Assembly (NCBI GenBank): GCA_026419775.2
Contig: JAOPGA020001753.1
Span: forward strand, 38,042-102,041
Source: Acrasis kona
Lineage: Eukaryota; Heterolobosea; Eutetramitea; Acrasida; Acrasidae
Direction of reading: 5' to 3'
Length of the DNA: 64,000 nt
The notes beneath the pieces are model-generated. The model searched no databases, had not been told where the DNA came from, and was given only the letters and a program-made list of their open reading frames with translations. Below are positions 51,889 through 63,207 of the stretch, in pieces (the first letter of the stretch is position 1; each line of letters opens with the position of its first letter). Position numbers and translations under genes: made by a program.

Positions 51889-53094
51889 ATGTCTGACACA
51901 CGAGTAGTAAAAGTACGCGCTGTTGAGAAAGTAACCGAGGAGCAGCTTGAAAAATACAACAGGGCTCAAGGCGAGAGCGCCTTCTTGACAGAGAAAGATT
52001 TGAGAAGTAGCATCAAGTCCATCAGACAGACCATAAAGAATGAGGAAGTACGTTTAAGGCTTAAATACAAGTGGCTACAACACCAAAACATGATTGGCTT
52101 GATAACTTTTATGCTATCGCTCATTTCACTTGTGATGATTGGCATCATGTATATTAAAAGACGCATACATTGGGGCTTTGTTGTCCCCATGATGGCCCTA
52201 CCAGGATCTATCATGCACGAGATTGAACACGACCTTATTCACAATCTCTACTTTAAGAGCAAGCAATGGGTTCAACACGCCATGTTCTTTGTGATTTGGT
52301 TCACAAAGATGAGCATCCCTCCGTGGTATAGAAAGATGCTACATTTGAGACATCACGTAGTGTCAGGTCAACGTAGAGACATTGAAGAACGTCTAATCGG
52401 TTTGGGAATGCCCCTTGGCTGGTTACGCTGGATTGTTACCCTTAATCCCTTCACCGTGACTTTGATTCTTGGTGACATACAAAAGGACAACAAGAAGGAC
52501 TGGAATAAAGACAAACTTGTGCTTGCCTCGATTCCAACAATCATCCCTTTGGTTGTTCTATGGCACTTGTTATTGAGTTTCATCCGCCTACAACTTGGTT
52601 TGACCATGGGTGCCTATGACCCCGTCCACTACCTACCACTATGGTTATGGCCCTATGTACGTGATGCTAGCGTACTCATCTTATTGCCAAACCTCTTACG
52701 TCAAGCTTGCTTGAACCTGATGGCAAGTTATTCCCACTACTATGGCGACATTCCTCAAAACAATGTCTACTACCAAAACCAAATCATTGACCACTGGCTA
52801 ATGTACCCATTCCAGTTGTTCTGCTTCAACTTTGGTGCCACACACATCTTCCATCACTTCATTCCAAACCAACCATTCTACCTAAGACAAATGTTATCGA
52901 AGAAGGCCAAGGAAGAGTGTGTTGCCCACGGAATTCGTCGCAACGATTTTGGAATTGTAAGGAGGAACAATAGATACTTTGAGCATGACGAGGAAAGAGA
53001 GGAAGAAGAAGAAAAGCTATTGGCTCAATTCGAAGAGGAAGAGTTAAAGATGATGCACGACGCACAAGACAACGGCCTCCCTGATGAACAGTAA
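51889..53094 (+). CDS. Membrane fatty-acid desaturase/hydroxylase superfamily protein
   Basis: The start MSDTRVVKVRAVEKVTEEQL (51889) gives 401 residues; a longer frame from 51790 is possible but has different codon choice. Three histidine boxes are present: HEIEHDLIH, HLRHHVV and HIFHH, with several TM helices between them (GLITFMLSLISLVMIGIMYI, GFVVPMMALPGSIM, and others). This is the di-iron desaturase/hydroxylase pattern of integral membrane enzymes. There is no cytochrome b5 domain. The C-terminal tail is very acidic (EEREEEEEKLLAQFEEEE) and probably cytosolic. Substrate and regioselectivity cannot be read from the sequence. Codon bias suggests strong expression. Confidence 0.78.
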   Translation: MSDTRVVKVRAVEKVTEEQLEKYNRAQGESAFLTEKDLRSSIKSIRQTIKNEEVRLRLKYKWLQHQNMIGLITFMLSLISLVMIGIMYIKRRIHWGFVVPMMALPGSIMHEIEHDLIHNLYFKSKQWVQHAMFFVIWFTKMSIPPWYRKMLHLRHHVVSGQRRDIEERLIGLGMPLGWLRWIVTLNPFTVTLILGDIQKDNKKDWNKDKLVLASIPTIIPLVVLWHLLLSFIRLQLGLTMGAYDPVHYLPLWLWPYVRDASVLILLPNLLRQACLNLMASYSHYYGDIPQNNVYYQNQIIDHWLMYPFQLFCFNFGATHIFHHFIPNQPFYLRQMLSKKAKEECVAHGIRRNDFGIVRRNNRYFEHDEEREEEEEKLLAQFEEEELKMMHDAQDNGLPDEQ

Positions 53095-53143
53095 ATAGTT
53101 TTTTTTGTAATTCATTCTTGTTTGTGTGATCAACTGAAATAAA

Positions 53144-54985
53144 ATGTTCGCCTCCGTACGAGAGGTTAACGATAGAATACAAAGATTAAATAATTTGAAA
53201 CAATACAAGTCTGCCGAAATCATCGTAAGTGGTGATTCTATGTTGAAGTAACAATTAAAGTGCAGTAAAAATTTATCAAAGATATACCGACTACTCACAA
53301 GCCAATCCCTTCCATCCATAGGATTTCTGTATAACTTTGTTTTATTTAGCTCTCCAGCAGGAGCGCACACGCAGGAGGAACACGATGCTTATTTGGAATT
53401 ATTAATCGCACTTCTCAAAAGTTATGGGGAGTGTCTAATAGGATTAAATCAACATTCGAGAGCGAAAGAATACCTAAAACAAGCACGCGAGCTGATCAGA
53501 AGCATTCATTCCAACAAGTACCAAAATCATGCTCACTATCGCGACATTTCAGAGATGATTGCAGATTGTTACATTAAAACAAAAGACTACCAAAACGCAT
53601 TGATGGCTTTCGAGTCCTGCCAAGATCGAGACCTTTCGTCCATGATGGAATTGGCTCACCTTCACCGAAGAAGAGGCAACCAACAAGAAGCAATCGACCT
53701 CTACAGACAAGTGCTCAAATCAGAACCTTACGTGCTTGCTGCTGCTGAGGCATTAATACACATGGGCCTACCAGAAGATCAAAAATTCAACCTGAAAAAG
53801 ATTTACAATTCGCCACAAGACGAGTGGATTAGAGAATGGATAGACAGTTGTTATGAAACAGACCAAAATAGAAGCACCAGAGAATATAGAGCATTAATAA
53901 ATAAACCTTTTGCTATGGAAGATTTAAAAGGCATCTTAGATGTGGCCTATATAAAATTTTTATCTCATGATTGTGATACTGCGTTAGAGTTGTTTGAGGC
54001 TGCCTCTAAAATGGACGAATATAATGCTTATCGCATGGATGTCTTTGCCTTGTTATTGTACAGCGAACAATGTGTTTATTCTTATGCCAAGAGGAGTGCC
54101 CGGTTGTCCGCCCTTGCAAAAACACTTTCTCAAAATAATCCAAAATCTCCAGAAGTAAATTATGTGTTGAGTGTATTCTACGCGCAGTGTTCTAATAAAA
54201 AAGATATTGAAGAGTTAAAGAGACAACATTATGATCAGTTGTCGTTCAAGTTGATTGATCGTGCTATTGAAAAGTATGAAAAAGTGAATGGTGTCAAATA
54301 CACGGAAGGATATATATTGAAGGCGAACATGTTACTGTCTAGATCTAGATTTCAGGAGGCTGTGATGTGTTATCATTCTTTGCATACTTTTAGTAAGGAC
54401 ATTCGTATTTACCAAGGTTTTGTGTCTTGTTATTTGTGTATTCCGCAATTTAAGGATGCTTTGGCTGTTGCCGGTATGGCGCTCAGAATACATCCGAGCC
54501 AACCTCTTAGTCACATTATGTATGGTAATGTTCTTCTCACAAAGCAGGATCAAGTCAAAGAAGCCGAAGCATTGTTCTTGAAAGCGTTAGAATTGGTTCC
54601 TTCTCAATCAACTTTTGGGAATACTTATCTAAAGGAGAAAGCCATCATCGGTCTAGCAGATTTTTATTGTAAGGATCAACGACCAACAGAGGCCATACCA
54701 TTGCTGACCAAGCAGTTAATGAAGCGGGACTCTGATTCAGTTCATTGTAAATTAGGAGATGTTTACACGCTAATGGGAGTGGAGTCTTATGATCTTGCCT
54801 TGTCACATTACCATACTGCACTTGGAAAGAATCCAAACAGCGTGGACGCAAGACAAGGATTGGTTAATTTGGAGAAGATGTTAAACCCGATCGATGATGC
54901 TGAAGAGGACGACCACCTATTGGATGAGGATGACGAAGACGATGGGGATGACTTACAGGACGGACTTCAAGATGAAATAAACTAA
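53144..54985 (+). CDS. APC7: Anaphase-promoting complex subunit 7 (TPR protein)
   Basis: Exons 53144-53224 and 53261-54985 (36-nt intron) give 601 residues, near the usual 565-600. The N-terminus MFASVREVNDRIQRLNNLKQ and the region SSPAGAHTQEEHDAYLELLI fit the APC7 N-terminal dimer part. About ten TPR-like helical repeats follow, for example NALMAFESCQDRDLSSMMEL, GNQQEAIDLYRQVLKSEPYV and YDLALSHYHTALGKNPNSVD. The C-terminus is a long acidic tail (DDAEEDDHLLDEDDEDDGDD), another APC7 feature. APC7 is a scaffold arm subunit of the cyclosome ubiquitin ligase and is absent from yeasts. APC3, APC6 and APC8 are TPR alternatives, but the tail and N-terminus favour APC7. Confidence 0.78.
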
Positions 54986-54999
54986 CTTTAATAAAAAGA

Positions 55000-57260
55000 T
55001 TATTTTGTAAAGTGTTGGAGGAACTTTTTGATCTCTAGAACAACTTGATTCTTGTCTGCTGGTATTTTCATATTGTGCAATCGTTCCATTGATGGGAGTT
55101 TGGCAAGTTCTGGATGAATAGTGCTCGACTCATGGTGTGGTATTTTCATGAGTTGGTCAAACATGCTCTTGATATCGCCTTGCACAACGGGATTACCTTC
55201 GGAAACAGCATGCAGCATTGATTCTGGGAATTTTGCAAAGTGAGCAGTACTTGATATTAAAATCGGTACGCGCTTGTCACCTCTTGCCTTGTCTTGCTCG
55301 TTGATCCTATCCGCAACAGCAACGGCCACTGCAGTGTGCGGATCAATGTACTTCCCTGTTTCATGGTGTACCCTTCTTACTGTATCCAAACAATCCTTTT
55401 CACTGCACCAGTCGCCCATCACAGTATCCTGAACAAGTTTAAGAAGATCACCACCAATTTCGAATCTTTTATTTGTGCTTAATTGGTGAAACAAATCCTG
55501 TATTAGTTTGGAATCACCATCAGTCAATAAAAACAAGAATCGTTCAAGATTAGAAGAAACAAGAATATCTATAGAAGGAGATACTGTAGCCTTGAAGGAT
55601 CGGTGGCGTAGATCATACACACCAGTTTTAATAAAATCAGTAATAACATTATTGTCGTTACTTGCAGCAATTAATCTTCTCAAAGGAATGCCCAGCTTCT
55701 TGGCCATGACTGCGCCCAACATGTTTCCAAAGTTACCAGTGGGTATACACACATCAACTGGCTCTCCCAATGTAATCGCTCCCTGTTGCACCAGCTTCAA
55801 ATAACTGCTAACAGTGAAAGCGACTTGTGGCAGTAATCTTCCCCAATTAATGCTATTTGCGCTACCCATTACCAAACCTGGAACGATATCGCTCATCTCT
55901 TTATTAAGGTTTTCATCATTAAAGATATCTTTGACGGTAGTTTGACAAAAATCAAAATCACCATCCACACCCAACACACAAACATTCGGACTCGAACACG
56001 TTTGCATTTGTGCTTTTTGTACGTTGGATACACCATGATAAGGATACAAGACGATGACAGGCGTGTTGGCGATGCGAACGAATCCATCTAATGCAGCAGT
56101 ACCAGTATCTCCACTGGTGGCCACTAGTAAACCTGATGTTGTTTTCTTGTCTTGACTGGATGTGATGTTGATACATGCATCTAATAACTTTGGAAGTAGT
56201 TGTAAGGATAAATCCTTGAAGCTTGCGGTAGGGCCGTGATAAGTTTCCATCAAGTACAAATGATCGTAGAGATTGTGAACGGGTAGCACTTCAGGGTTGG
56301 AGAATGTGCTGTAGGCGCTGTATAACAAACGCCTCAAATGTGATGGGTGAAGTTTACCCAATGGAAATTTCTCCATTACGCGAAGTGTCACTTCTGGATA
56401 AGATAGATTTTGAAGTCGCTGCAATTCCGAAAATGTAAAACTTGAATGTTCCTTCGACATGAAGAGTCCTCTATCAGGTGCGAGGCCCGTTTTAACCACC
56501 TGGGTAAAATCCAAATCAGAATCAAGGCCTCTTGTTGAAAGGTATTTGTCGGAACGTAATAACGATTGGTGGATTTTGTTGGCAATCTGTTCTGGACTGG
56601 AACCAGTTTCGATCATGATTCTAACGTCATAAGAGTTTTCATAGATGGATGCACGTTTGTCGAGTATTTTTTCAAGTGGTTGGGTGCTCTGCCCTACTAT
56701 TCGGTCGACCTTCATCAGTTTACAACGATCCAAAATGTCTTTCTTTGGTGTGTCCATGTAGACAAATAGTCCTGAATGAGATAAATGTTTCATGGATTCA
56801 GGGTGAAGTGGGTTGCTACCGCTAAGAGATACGATAGTGCCCCTGCATTTTAGTTTCATGACCTCTTCTCCTTCCGCCTGTATGAAAGCCTCGTCCCCCA
56901 AAGTGCTCAATTTCTTGGCCACGCTGCAATTCCAATTTTTTTCCAACCATTGGTCGTCGACGTCAAGGGTAGGCATCTTCATGAGTTTCGATAAATGAGC
57001 ACAAACACTACTTTTCCCTAAAGAATAAGTAAGGTAGTAAGGCACAACTCACCACTGCCAGGAGGGCCCATCAAATAAATGTTCATGTCTGAACTCTTTG
57101 TTTGTCTATCCTTTGCCGTCCATATCTCATCCTGACAAGCAAAGGTCTCCCCAGTAAATTGAGTAAATGAACGTGTACTCGCTCTAAATATTGGAATATG
57201 GCGTATAAATTTGAACGGCCTCATTAATACCCAGTCCGAAATGCGTTTACAAAACTTCAA
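55000..57260 (-). CDS. THNSL1: Threonine synthase-like 1 (shikimate-kinase-like + threonine-synthase fusion)
   Basis: Exons 57260-57053 and 57017-55000 (35-nt intron) give 741 residues, almost exactly the vertebrate THNSL1 length. Residues 1-45 are basic and Ser/Thr-rich (RASTRSFTQF), a probable mitochondrial presequence. A P-loop kinase domain of the shikimate-kinase fold follows, with Walker A LMGPPGSGKSSV split by the intron and DVDDQWLE. From about residue 215 the PLP-dependent threonine-synthase domain reads ETYHGPTASFKDLSLQLL (the PLP Lys in SFKD), LLVATSGDTGTAALDG, PTGNFGNMLGAVMAK and HTAVAVAVADR. True threonine synthase makes threonine from O-phosphohomoserine; THNSL1 function is unsettled. 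Ends 14 bp from the convergent APC7 gene. Confidence 0.88.
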
Positions 57261-57338
57261 GATCTTGTCACAGTAACGTAAGGAGAAAGTTTAAGGTAAC
57301 ATAAAAAAGTAATCAAGACATATTTAATATATACAGTT

Positions 57339-58310
57339 CTATATTTCTGAAAGCGGTTTGTACATTTCTTGCTGTGCCTCCATACTCGATAATTCATTTG
57401 TGAACATGAGCCCCCAATCCCTTCTTCTAGCAAAGCATAAAGAGGGGAAATTGTTCACAACCAAATACATCCCGTCGTCCAATTTCCAACACATTTGATC
57501 TGCCTGAAGCGTTCCATACATGTCGATGGTAACTTCGTATATTCCCTCTTCATCGAACTTGCAGTTGCCCTTTATCGCCGCCATGTTGCCGTACAGCACT
57601 TCAAATTCCCATCTGAATTTGCAAACCTCTTGAACTGTTGTGGTGGATTTCTTTGCATCTGAAACGGCCAAGTAATAGAGCTTTTTGTAAGTGTGCTCAG
57701 GTGTAACGTTATGCACTTGCTTGGTGTATTCGTTAAGCACTTTGCCGGTGAACTCCAAATCACAAATGCGTCTCCATAAGAGATCCTGATTAGACAATTC
57801 AGAGAACAACTTGTTGATAAGGGAACATGAAAGTAAATCTTTGGTTCCTAGATATTCACAAATGTGAAACAACATCTCTTGAGGAAGCTTATCTGATATG
57901 TCTACCCTGTCACCTCCAACTTGACTTGCACTGTCTAGGCAGTGTGAGAGTAGTTCTCTTGCAATCATAACGTCCTTGGATGATTCTAAGGAGCTTCTGT
58001 CAATGTAATGCTTAATGGATTTTGCGGCATCGTCATACTTCCCAAGAGAGTATAACGCCTTTCCAAGTTTGATATGCCCCTTGATTAGTGATGGTCTGAT
58101 TGACAGGCATTTCATGGCATCATCCCTTGCTTCTGAATATCTCTTCATCTTGTAGAGACAATCAGAACGGTAGTAGTAGTTTTTGGCATTGTTGGGTTCA
58201 TCGCAGTTATCTATTGCAATTGTGAATAAATCATATGCAACATGATACTTTTTTTCAAAGTAAAAACATCTAGCAGTATGAGCATCATCTAATCTGTCGT
58301 GTTCAAGCAT
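57339..58310 (-). CDS. TPR and F-box protein
   Basis: A 323-residue intron-less frame. Residues about 10-115 form three TPR motifs (ARCFYFEKKYHVAYDLFTIA, YYYRSDCLYKMKRYSEARDD, HIKLGKALYSLGKYDDAAKS). Residues about 138-185 form an F-box (DKLPQEMLFHICEYLGTKDL, then SNQDLLWRRIC). The C-terminal part has beta-type strands (CKFRWEFEVLYGNMAAIKGN, GIYEVTIDMYGTLQADQ). F-box proteins recruit substrates to SCF ubiquitin ligases through SKP1; the TPR part may bind the substrate or a chaperone. The target is unknown. Confidence 0.8.
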   Translation of the reverse strand: MLEHDRLDDAHTARCFYFEKKYHVAYDLFTIAIDNCDEPNNAKNYYYRSDCLYKMKRYSEARDDAMKCLSIRPSLIKGHIKLGKALYSLGKYDDAAKSIKHYIDRSSLESSKDVMIARELLSHCLDSASQVGGDRVDISDKLPQEMLFHICEYLGTKDLLSCSLINKLFSELSNQDLLWRRICDLEFTGKVLNEYTKQVHNVTPEHTYKKLYYLAVSDAKKSTTTVQEVCKFRWEFEVLYGNMAAIKGNCKFDEEGIYEVTIDMYGTLQADQMCWKLDDGMYLVVNNFPSLCFARRRDWGLMFTNELSSMEAQQEMYKPLSEI

Positions 58311-58479
58311 GGTTATTTTAAGATCAATACTTTACAAATCAACTCCTTATGATTTAAAAAGCCATTCTCTATAGACATTATATTTTGTTAGAGAACAGCT
58401 AAGCGAGCGCCAAAGGAGCAAAAAAACATTATATTTGTAATTTATGTTGGGTATAAATTATATATTTATTTAAAAAACT

Positions 58480-58935
58480 CTAATGGCAAGCCATACCTTT
58501 GTCGTTGTTAAGATCTTTGTTAAAGAAGAAGAATCCAATGGCCGCACCCAGAGCTGTCGCAGCCATGAGGTAACCGTTATATGTCATAAAAATCAACATG
58601 AGCATGAAGGCGTAGAGTACTTGTATACCATATAACAATGATCTCTTTAGTTGAACAATTCCACTCGCCTCATCCCTCTGTTTTGATAAAGAAATGTCAT
58701 ACTCTCTTCCAAATTGACGTAGTCGTTCATACAATGCTGATAAGAGTAGTATTATAAAGAATGACCCGATCATTGTCGTCGAGTCATTTATCTTCCACCA
58801 TTCAAAAATCACACACAATCCCGTCAAGTCCCAATTAAAAACCATCTAGAATGTTAAGCATATTTGTATTTAAGGTACCTTCATGTCGCAAGATGAGGCT
58901 GAGGCTGGCATATGGTGGTGATGATGTTCTTCCAT
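58480..58935 (-). CDS. CTR: Ctr-type copper transporter
   Basis: Exons 58935-58879 and 58845-58480 (33-nt intron) give 140 residues, the size of small Ctr proteins. The N-terminus MEEHHHHHMPASASSCDMKM is rich in His and Met, as expected for extracellular copper capture. Three TM helices follow. The second has the MxxxM-type copper filter (MLMLIFM, then TYNGYL), and the third has GAAIGF, a GxxxG packing motif. CTR proteins form trimers that import Cu(I) at the plasma membrane or vacuole. A cytosolic CxC/HCH tail would normally end the protein; here it ends GMACH, which is similar in character. Confidence 0.85.
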
Positions 58936-59246
58936 TGTTATTAAATTTTCTTGATCGAATTACAAAAGTTTTGTGCCAATTACTGAGAATCAAATAAAAA
59001 GCAAATGAAATGCAGAACAATGGAGGAATTAAATTGCTGTAGATCCATTTCTTTATAAAGAAAGGAGACTCTATTTTAGAAACTTGAAAATAGAGTAGTA
59101 GTGTTTATTACGAATGTATTGCTTTTGGCCATCCTTCTAAAATTTCCGAAATGCTTATGCTGTATAATTCCCACTCCTCAACATGTTCAGTATTTTCAAG
59201 AGATAAGATTCACCTGACTACTATTGAATCTTTACAACACAAACAA

Positions 59247-60081
59247 ATGTCATTCCACTTCCTTCCATGGAGTGAGTGGGATAATGCCGATCTAGTAAGC
59301 AAGCTTAAAGAACAAATTACAGAAGCGCTAAATTCAGGAGAACCAAACCCCTTGCTTAGAGACAAGCTTAGAGTCACCGATCTATCCTTTGGAGATAAGC
59401 CTCCAAACGTGAAGCTTAAAACAATAGTTAAGTGTAGTTTGGATGAAATAGAATTGGAATTTGACTTCAGGTACAACCTCACAAATAACAATACTAAATT
59501 CTTGAAAGCTACGATGGAAATGGATACATAAAGATAGATACTATCGCTCAAATTAATGCCCTCTCGCCCGTTGAGCGTAGCTTCATTTCATATTCGAACT
59601 TGACAGGTAGCAGTATAATGAGCAGGAAGCCTTTGGTTATGCCACTTCAACTACACATTTGTGAACTATTAATCTCTGGAACTGTTATGGTGCGTCTAAA
59701 CCGTGTTTCAAAAGGTAGCCTAAAACAAGTATGTTTTCAATTGATCTATCTATCATTAACACTCTCAAGTGGAAAATGAGCGTGCAGCTATTATCTCATC
59801 CATTAAAGCAGATTGTTGTGAACAATAACTTTCAAGAAGCATTCCCGGGAACCAAACAATTATTCACTAATCTTCTCAGAGAGCAGGCGGATAAAGCAAT
59901 CAAAGAGTTAATGGACAGACCGAAGCTCATTGACATTAACACAGAAGACAAGTCAAAAGAGGAAGTGAAAAAAGAAGGCTCAGTCACCGTTACAACAACC
60001 GAGTTAAAACCCAGAGTACCAGTTATACAAAGTCGGACGCCAACAACACCAAACACAATTCAAAACATTAAACACACATAG
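59247..60081 (+). CDS. ERMES subunit with SMP domain (Mdm12/Mdm34 family)
   Basis: Exons 59247-59470, 59509-59728 and 59770-60081 (introns 38 and 41 nt) give 251 residues. The start MSFHFLPWSEW and the segment LRVTDLSFGDKPPNVKL match the SMP-domain N-terminus of Mdm12/Mdm34. SYDGNGYIKIDTIAQIN, MPLQLHICELLISGTVMVRL and the later KQIVVNNNFQEAFPG follow the SMP strand order. SMP domains are tubular lipid carriers, and ERMES joins ER to mitochondria for phospholipid transfer. Mdm12 and Mdm34 are hard to separate at this distance: the start is Mdm34-like, the SLG-PP and YDGN segments Mdm12-like. The C-terminus is disordered. Only the spliced model restores these motifs: the unspliced frame ends at 59531. 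Confidence 0.75.
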
Positions 60082-60140
60082 TTGTATTTTTTTCACACCT
60101 TAAATGTATTATTGACTGCCAAAAACCGTTACGTTCGAAG

Positions 60141-60389
60141 ATGTCAGTTCTGAACAAATTGATGATAGTAGGATTTAAAGTTATGGCTTCAATTTGCTCT
60201 TCTCACTGTTGTTTATCAAGAGTAGCTCCACTGCTTAATAGCAAACTAAGTTCCGCTGCTGACCACCGCCCACTGCGATATCATGTTGAGTACTTTTATG
60301 TGTTGGAATTGTATCCACTCTCTGTGCCTGATTGGTATTTTGCAGTTAATCATCAAGATCCAGACACAAGAGCTCTAAATTTAAAATAA
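60141..60389 (+). CDS. Hypothetical small protein (82 residues)
   Basis: A frame starting MSVLNKLMIVGFKVMASICS, with a Cys-rich and hydrophobic N-terminus that could be a signal or mitochondrial presequence, then HRPLRYHVEYFYVLELYPLS and a polar end. No family is recognised. It lies 59 bp after the ERMES gene and converges on an F-box gene 28 bp away. Confidence 0.4.
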   Translation: MSVLNKLMIVGFKVMASICSSHCCLSRVAPLLNSKLSSAADHRPLRYHVEYFYVLELYPLSVPDWYFAVNHQDPDTRALNLK

Positions 60390-60416
60390 ATTATGTTTTA
60401 CATTATTCTTGTACAC

Positions 60417-61544
60417 TTAAAGTTGCAAACCATATTTTTCGAGCATATCCTTGTGCTGGTCAAGTGAACAAACGAAATAATAGAACTCTTCAAAAGGATT
60501 TTCGCTTTCACCACAGTCTTCCTCTCCATTCCCATCCTCCTCGCCTTGTTCCTTCTCATCATCATCATGTTCGTCCTCATTTTCCTCGTCCTCCTCTTTA
60601 TTGTCCTCATCATCCTCATCTTTTTCGTCATCGTCATAGAACTGTGCATTCAAATCAATCATTTTGTGCTGTTGATTTTTTTCATCGTCAGTTCTCTTGT
60701 TTTTTGATGATTGATCGCCCTTTGGGTGGTGATTCTTCTCCTTTGCATAGGCCTCGATTACTTTCATGAATGTGACAAAATCTTTTGTCAAACACGGGAT
60801 CATGTCGCAACTTGTGCTGCCTTCAACACAAATTGCTCCATAGTGTGGAGATTTTAGATTACAATTGATCTCTAGTACTGCATCCTCACCAAACTGAACA
60901 AAAGGCATGCAACCGATGTAATCGGTGTTATTGAAATGTTCGTTACTATCCAATTCATAAGGGGTAGTTACGTAATTACCTAAAAGCTCAAAGTCAAAAA
61001 ATCTCATACAAAATTCATCAATGCAAGGATCGACTACTTGGGTGCCGGCAAATTTTCTAATGAATGCAACAAACTGAAGGGGCAATTGAAATTCCACATC
61101 TTGTAATGGTTTTAATTGTTTTTTCGCAGGTTGCTTTTTCTTCTCGCTAGTTGATTGTGATTTTTGCTGTTCTATCCGATCATTATTTTCTTTGATCCAT
61201 AACTGTGTTAACTCTGCATGTGCCTTTTTTAGTTGTGTGTCTATTTTGTCCTCGAACTTTAATACATCGTCCCAATCGATAATGTCGTTGTCTTCGCCTT
61301 TTTCATGAAAATGTTGATCTACTATCAAGGAATATAATAAGCTATATTCTCTATATTTTTGAGCATTGTCAGACCTATTCAATACACTTCGCCAACTTTT
61401 ACACACTTTTGAACAAGGAACAACATCGTGTATACTTAAGAATGAAAATATCTTCTCAGCTATCTCCTCTTTTTCAAGTCGACCATTGTCTATTTTCTGC
61501 CTCTTCTCGGACAGATCTTCGGCAGCGATCCCTGTCCTCTTCAT
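60417..61544 (-). CDS. F-box protein with acidic insertion
   Basis: A 375-residue intron-less frame. Residues about 22-60 form an F-box (EKEEIAEKIFSFLSIHDVVP then CKSWRSVL). The middle (about 150-270) has a compact globular region with SMI1/KNR4-like features (QLPLQFVAFIRKFAGTQVVD, GCMPFVQFGEDAVLEINC, YGAICVEGSTS). Between about 285 and 350 there is a long acidic stretch of Asp/Glu. SUKH/SMI1 domains after an F-box are seen in substrate adaptors. The final residues form a separate short helical end (DQHKDMLEKYGLQL). The target is unknown. Confidence 0.75.
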   Translation of the reverse strand: MKRTGIAAEDLSEKRQKIDNGRLEKEEIAEKIFSFLSIHDVVPCSKVCKSWRSVLNRSDNAQKYREYSLLYSLIVDQHFHEKGEDNDIIDWDDVLKFEDKIDTQLKKAHAELTQLWIKENNDRIEQQKSQSTSEKKKQPAKKQLKPLQDVEFQLPLQFVAFIRKFAGTQVVDPCIDEFCMRFFDFELLGNYVTTPYELDSNEHFNNTDYIGCMPFVQFGEDAVLEINCNLKSPHYGAICVEGSTSCDMIPCLTKDFVTFMKVIEAYAKEKNHHPKGDQSSKNKRTDDEKNQQHKMIDLNAQFYDDDEKDEDDEDNKEEDEENEDEHDDDEKEQGEEDGNGEEDCGESENPFEEFYYFVCSLDQHKDMLEKYGLQL

Positions 61545-61747
61545 TGTAAGCCATCAAATTCTTATTGAGCCCTGTTTATTCTTACAAGAAAGATTCTAGT
61601 TTCGATCAGTGGTGGATGCCGTCAGGGTTCCCATATTCGTTCAATGATTTTGAGAAGAGTGTCTGTATTTTGTAAGGATAAATGCAATGCCACAACGTCA
61701 ATCACCATTAGTCAAAAAAACAAAAAACAAAACAACAATTGATTATT

Positions 61748-62583
61748 TTATACAAAAATGTTACTAGCATCAGTCCGTGAAGGGTCTTCTGTTTCTTCAG
61801 CTCCCTTCCGAGACCCAAGTTCTTTTGTGCCTTCACTGGGGTCTTCCTTCGTGCGTATTGATAGATATTGTACAATAACTTCAATAATGGTTATTAACAC
61901 AAATCCATGTTGACTTACTTTTATATAGTTCGGGTTCTCTTTCTCTTATGCTTTGCTTATATTCGACATCATTTAGGAGCTCATTCAAATCCTCCTCGTT
62001 AAAATCATGTATACTTCTCTATTAGCTTTAGAATTATGACTTTGAGGTGCATACTTTATTTTTATTTTGTTTATATTGTCGCAAAAAGTACTGAGTAAAG
62101 TAAGAAAACCAGGCTCACAAAACGTAAACGTACCTTTTGAGCGTGGCTTTGGACTTGTTTCGGGGATTTGGACTCCAACAGTTTTGAAATGTCCTTCCAG
62201 TTCCCTCTTCCGTTGAGCTTCATACCCATCAAAAAAGTAATGTGCTCACTCTAGTACAAAGTAAGATGACGCCAACAAAAACGTAATGCTTACTCTTGTC
62301 CATCCCTTTCTTGGCCTTCTGCCATCTGGCTCACTAAGATCTGGAATAAAAAAGTTCGAATGAACCACCTCCCATGTATTCTGTCTTTGGTGTGCTGAGG
62401 GGTAAGGATGGAACTTGACCTCACCAAGCATTGTATTTTCGGTTGAGGAGGAGTTTTTTGTGAATGTGCTGTGCAATTCAGTTTATTTGAACGCTGAGCT
62501 AAGACTTACAAATGACATTTGCTGATGTCGTAGTTTTCGTTCGCTACATCATCATTAAGGAGGTCTCTCACACGTACTTTCAT
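61748..62583 (-). CDS. Second SHAQKYF-class Myb-like transcription factor
   Basis: Six exons (62583-62510, 62468-62294, 62250-62134, 62090-62055, 62018-61919, 61842-61748; introns of 41, 43, 43, 36 and 76 nt) give 198 residues with no internal stop. The Myb repeat reads RRPRKGWTRSEHITFLMGMK then GRGNWKDISKLL, then SPKQVQSHAQK followed across an intron by YFLRQYK. The intron splits SHAQK from YF. The N-terminal about 85 residues and the acidic C-terminus (NEEDLNELLNDVEYKQ) are disordered. The last splice (76 nt) is the least certain. It is probably a single-repeat DNA-binding factor and differs from the Myb gene at 39.3-40.2 kb outside the repeat. Confidence 0.72.
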
Positions 62584-62843
62584 GTTGTTTTTCGGGAGTT
62601 GTGAATACCAAGGAGGTCAGTTAATTACCCAAATAAAAGAAATTTAATTCGGGTTTTTTTATTCTTTTGGGTTTAGTCCCCGATATCAGAAGTAAGTTTG
62701 TTATTTTGATAGCAATATTGTTAATTTTCCGGAATTCCCACACAACTATTTTTGTACCGGCTTAATAAATGGAGAATTTAAGCAGTTATCCCGTGTACTA
62801 ATTTCGATTTTAATAAGGCTTTTATCCGCTAGTAATACTAGAT

Positions 62844-63089
62844 TTGACAGAATCAAAAGCAGTTGACAACTTCTCATCGGAACCGATCACCCGACGAGCG
62901 CTTCTATCTCGGAGGAAAATAAATAAATCTACCTACTTGTACCTTCATGGACAAATAAATACATTGTATGGGATGTCTGAATATGTCGATCACACCCAAA
63001 TTAATATTCTAAAATTCTCTGCAAAAAGAACATTGCAAGTGAAGGTAAGTGTTATATCAGCCATTAGATCAGCATGGTCGAAAGAATGA
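62844..63089 (+). CDS. Weak coding-like frame, possibly part of an RNase P/MRP protein
   Basis: An open frame with no clear ATG encodes YLYLHGQINTLYGMSEYVDH and QINILKFSAKRTLQVKVS, a strand-helix pattern vaguely like Pop5/Rpp14 subunits. The left end would need a spliced start (perhaps near 62768, MENLSSYP) that I could not join in frame. Given as uncertain. Confidence 0.3.
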   Translation: MTESKAVDNFSSEPITRRALLSRRKINKSTYLYLHGQINTLYGMSEYVDHTQINILKFSAKRTLQVKVSVISAIRSAWSKE

Positions 63090-63207
63090 TGAGCTCTGAT
63101 CTACATGTTTAGTCTGCAGTGATCTTTTTTGTATGTTCGCGGTCGTTATGTATACATTGTCGCGGTGTCATATATATCACGACGTGCTGTGAGAATCTTT
63201 TGTAAAA

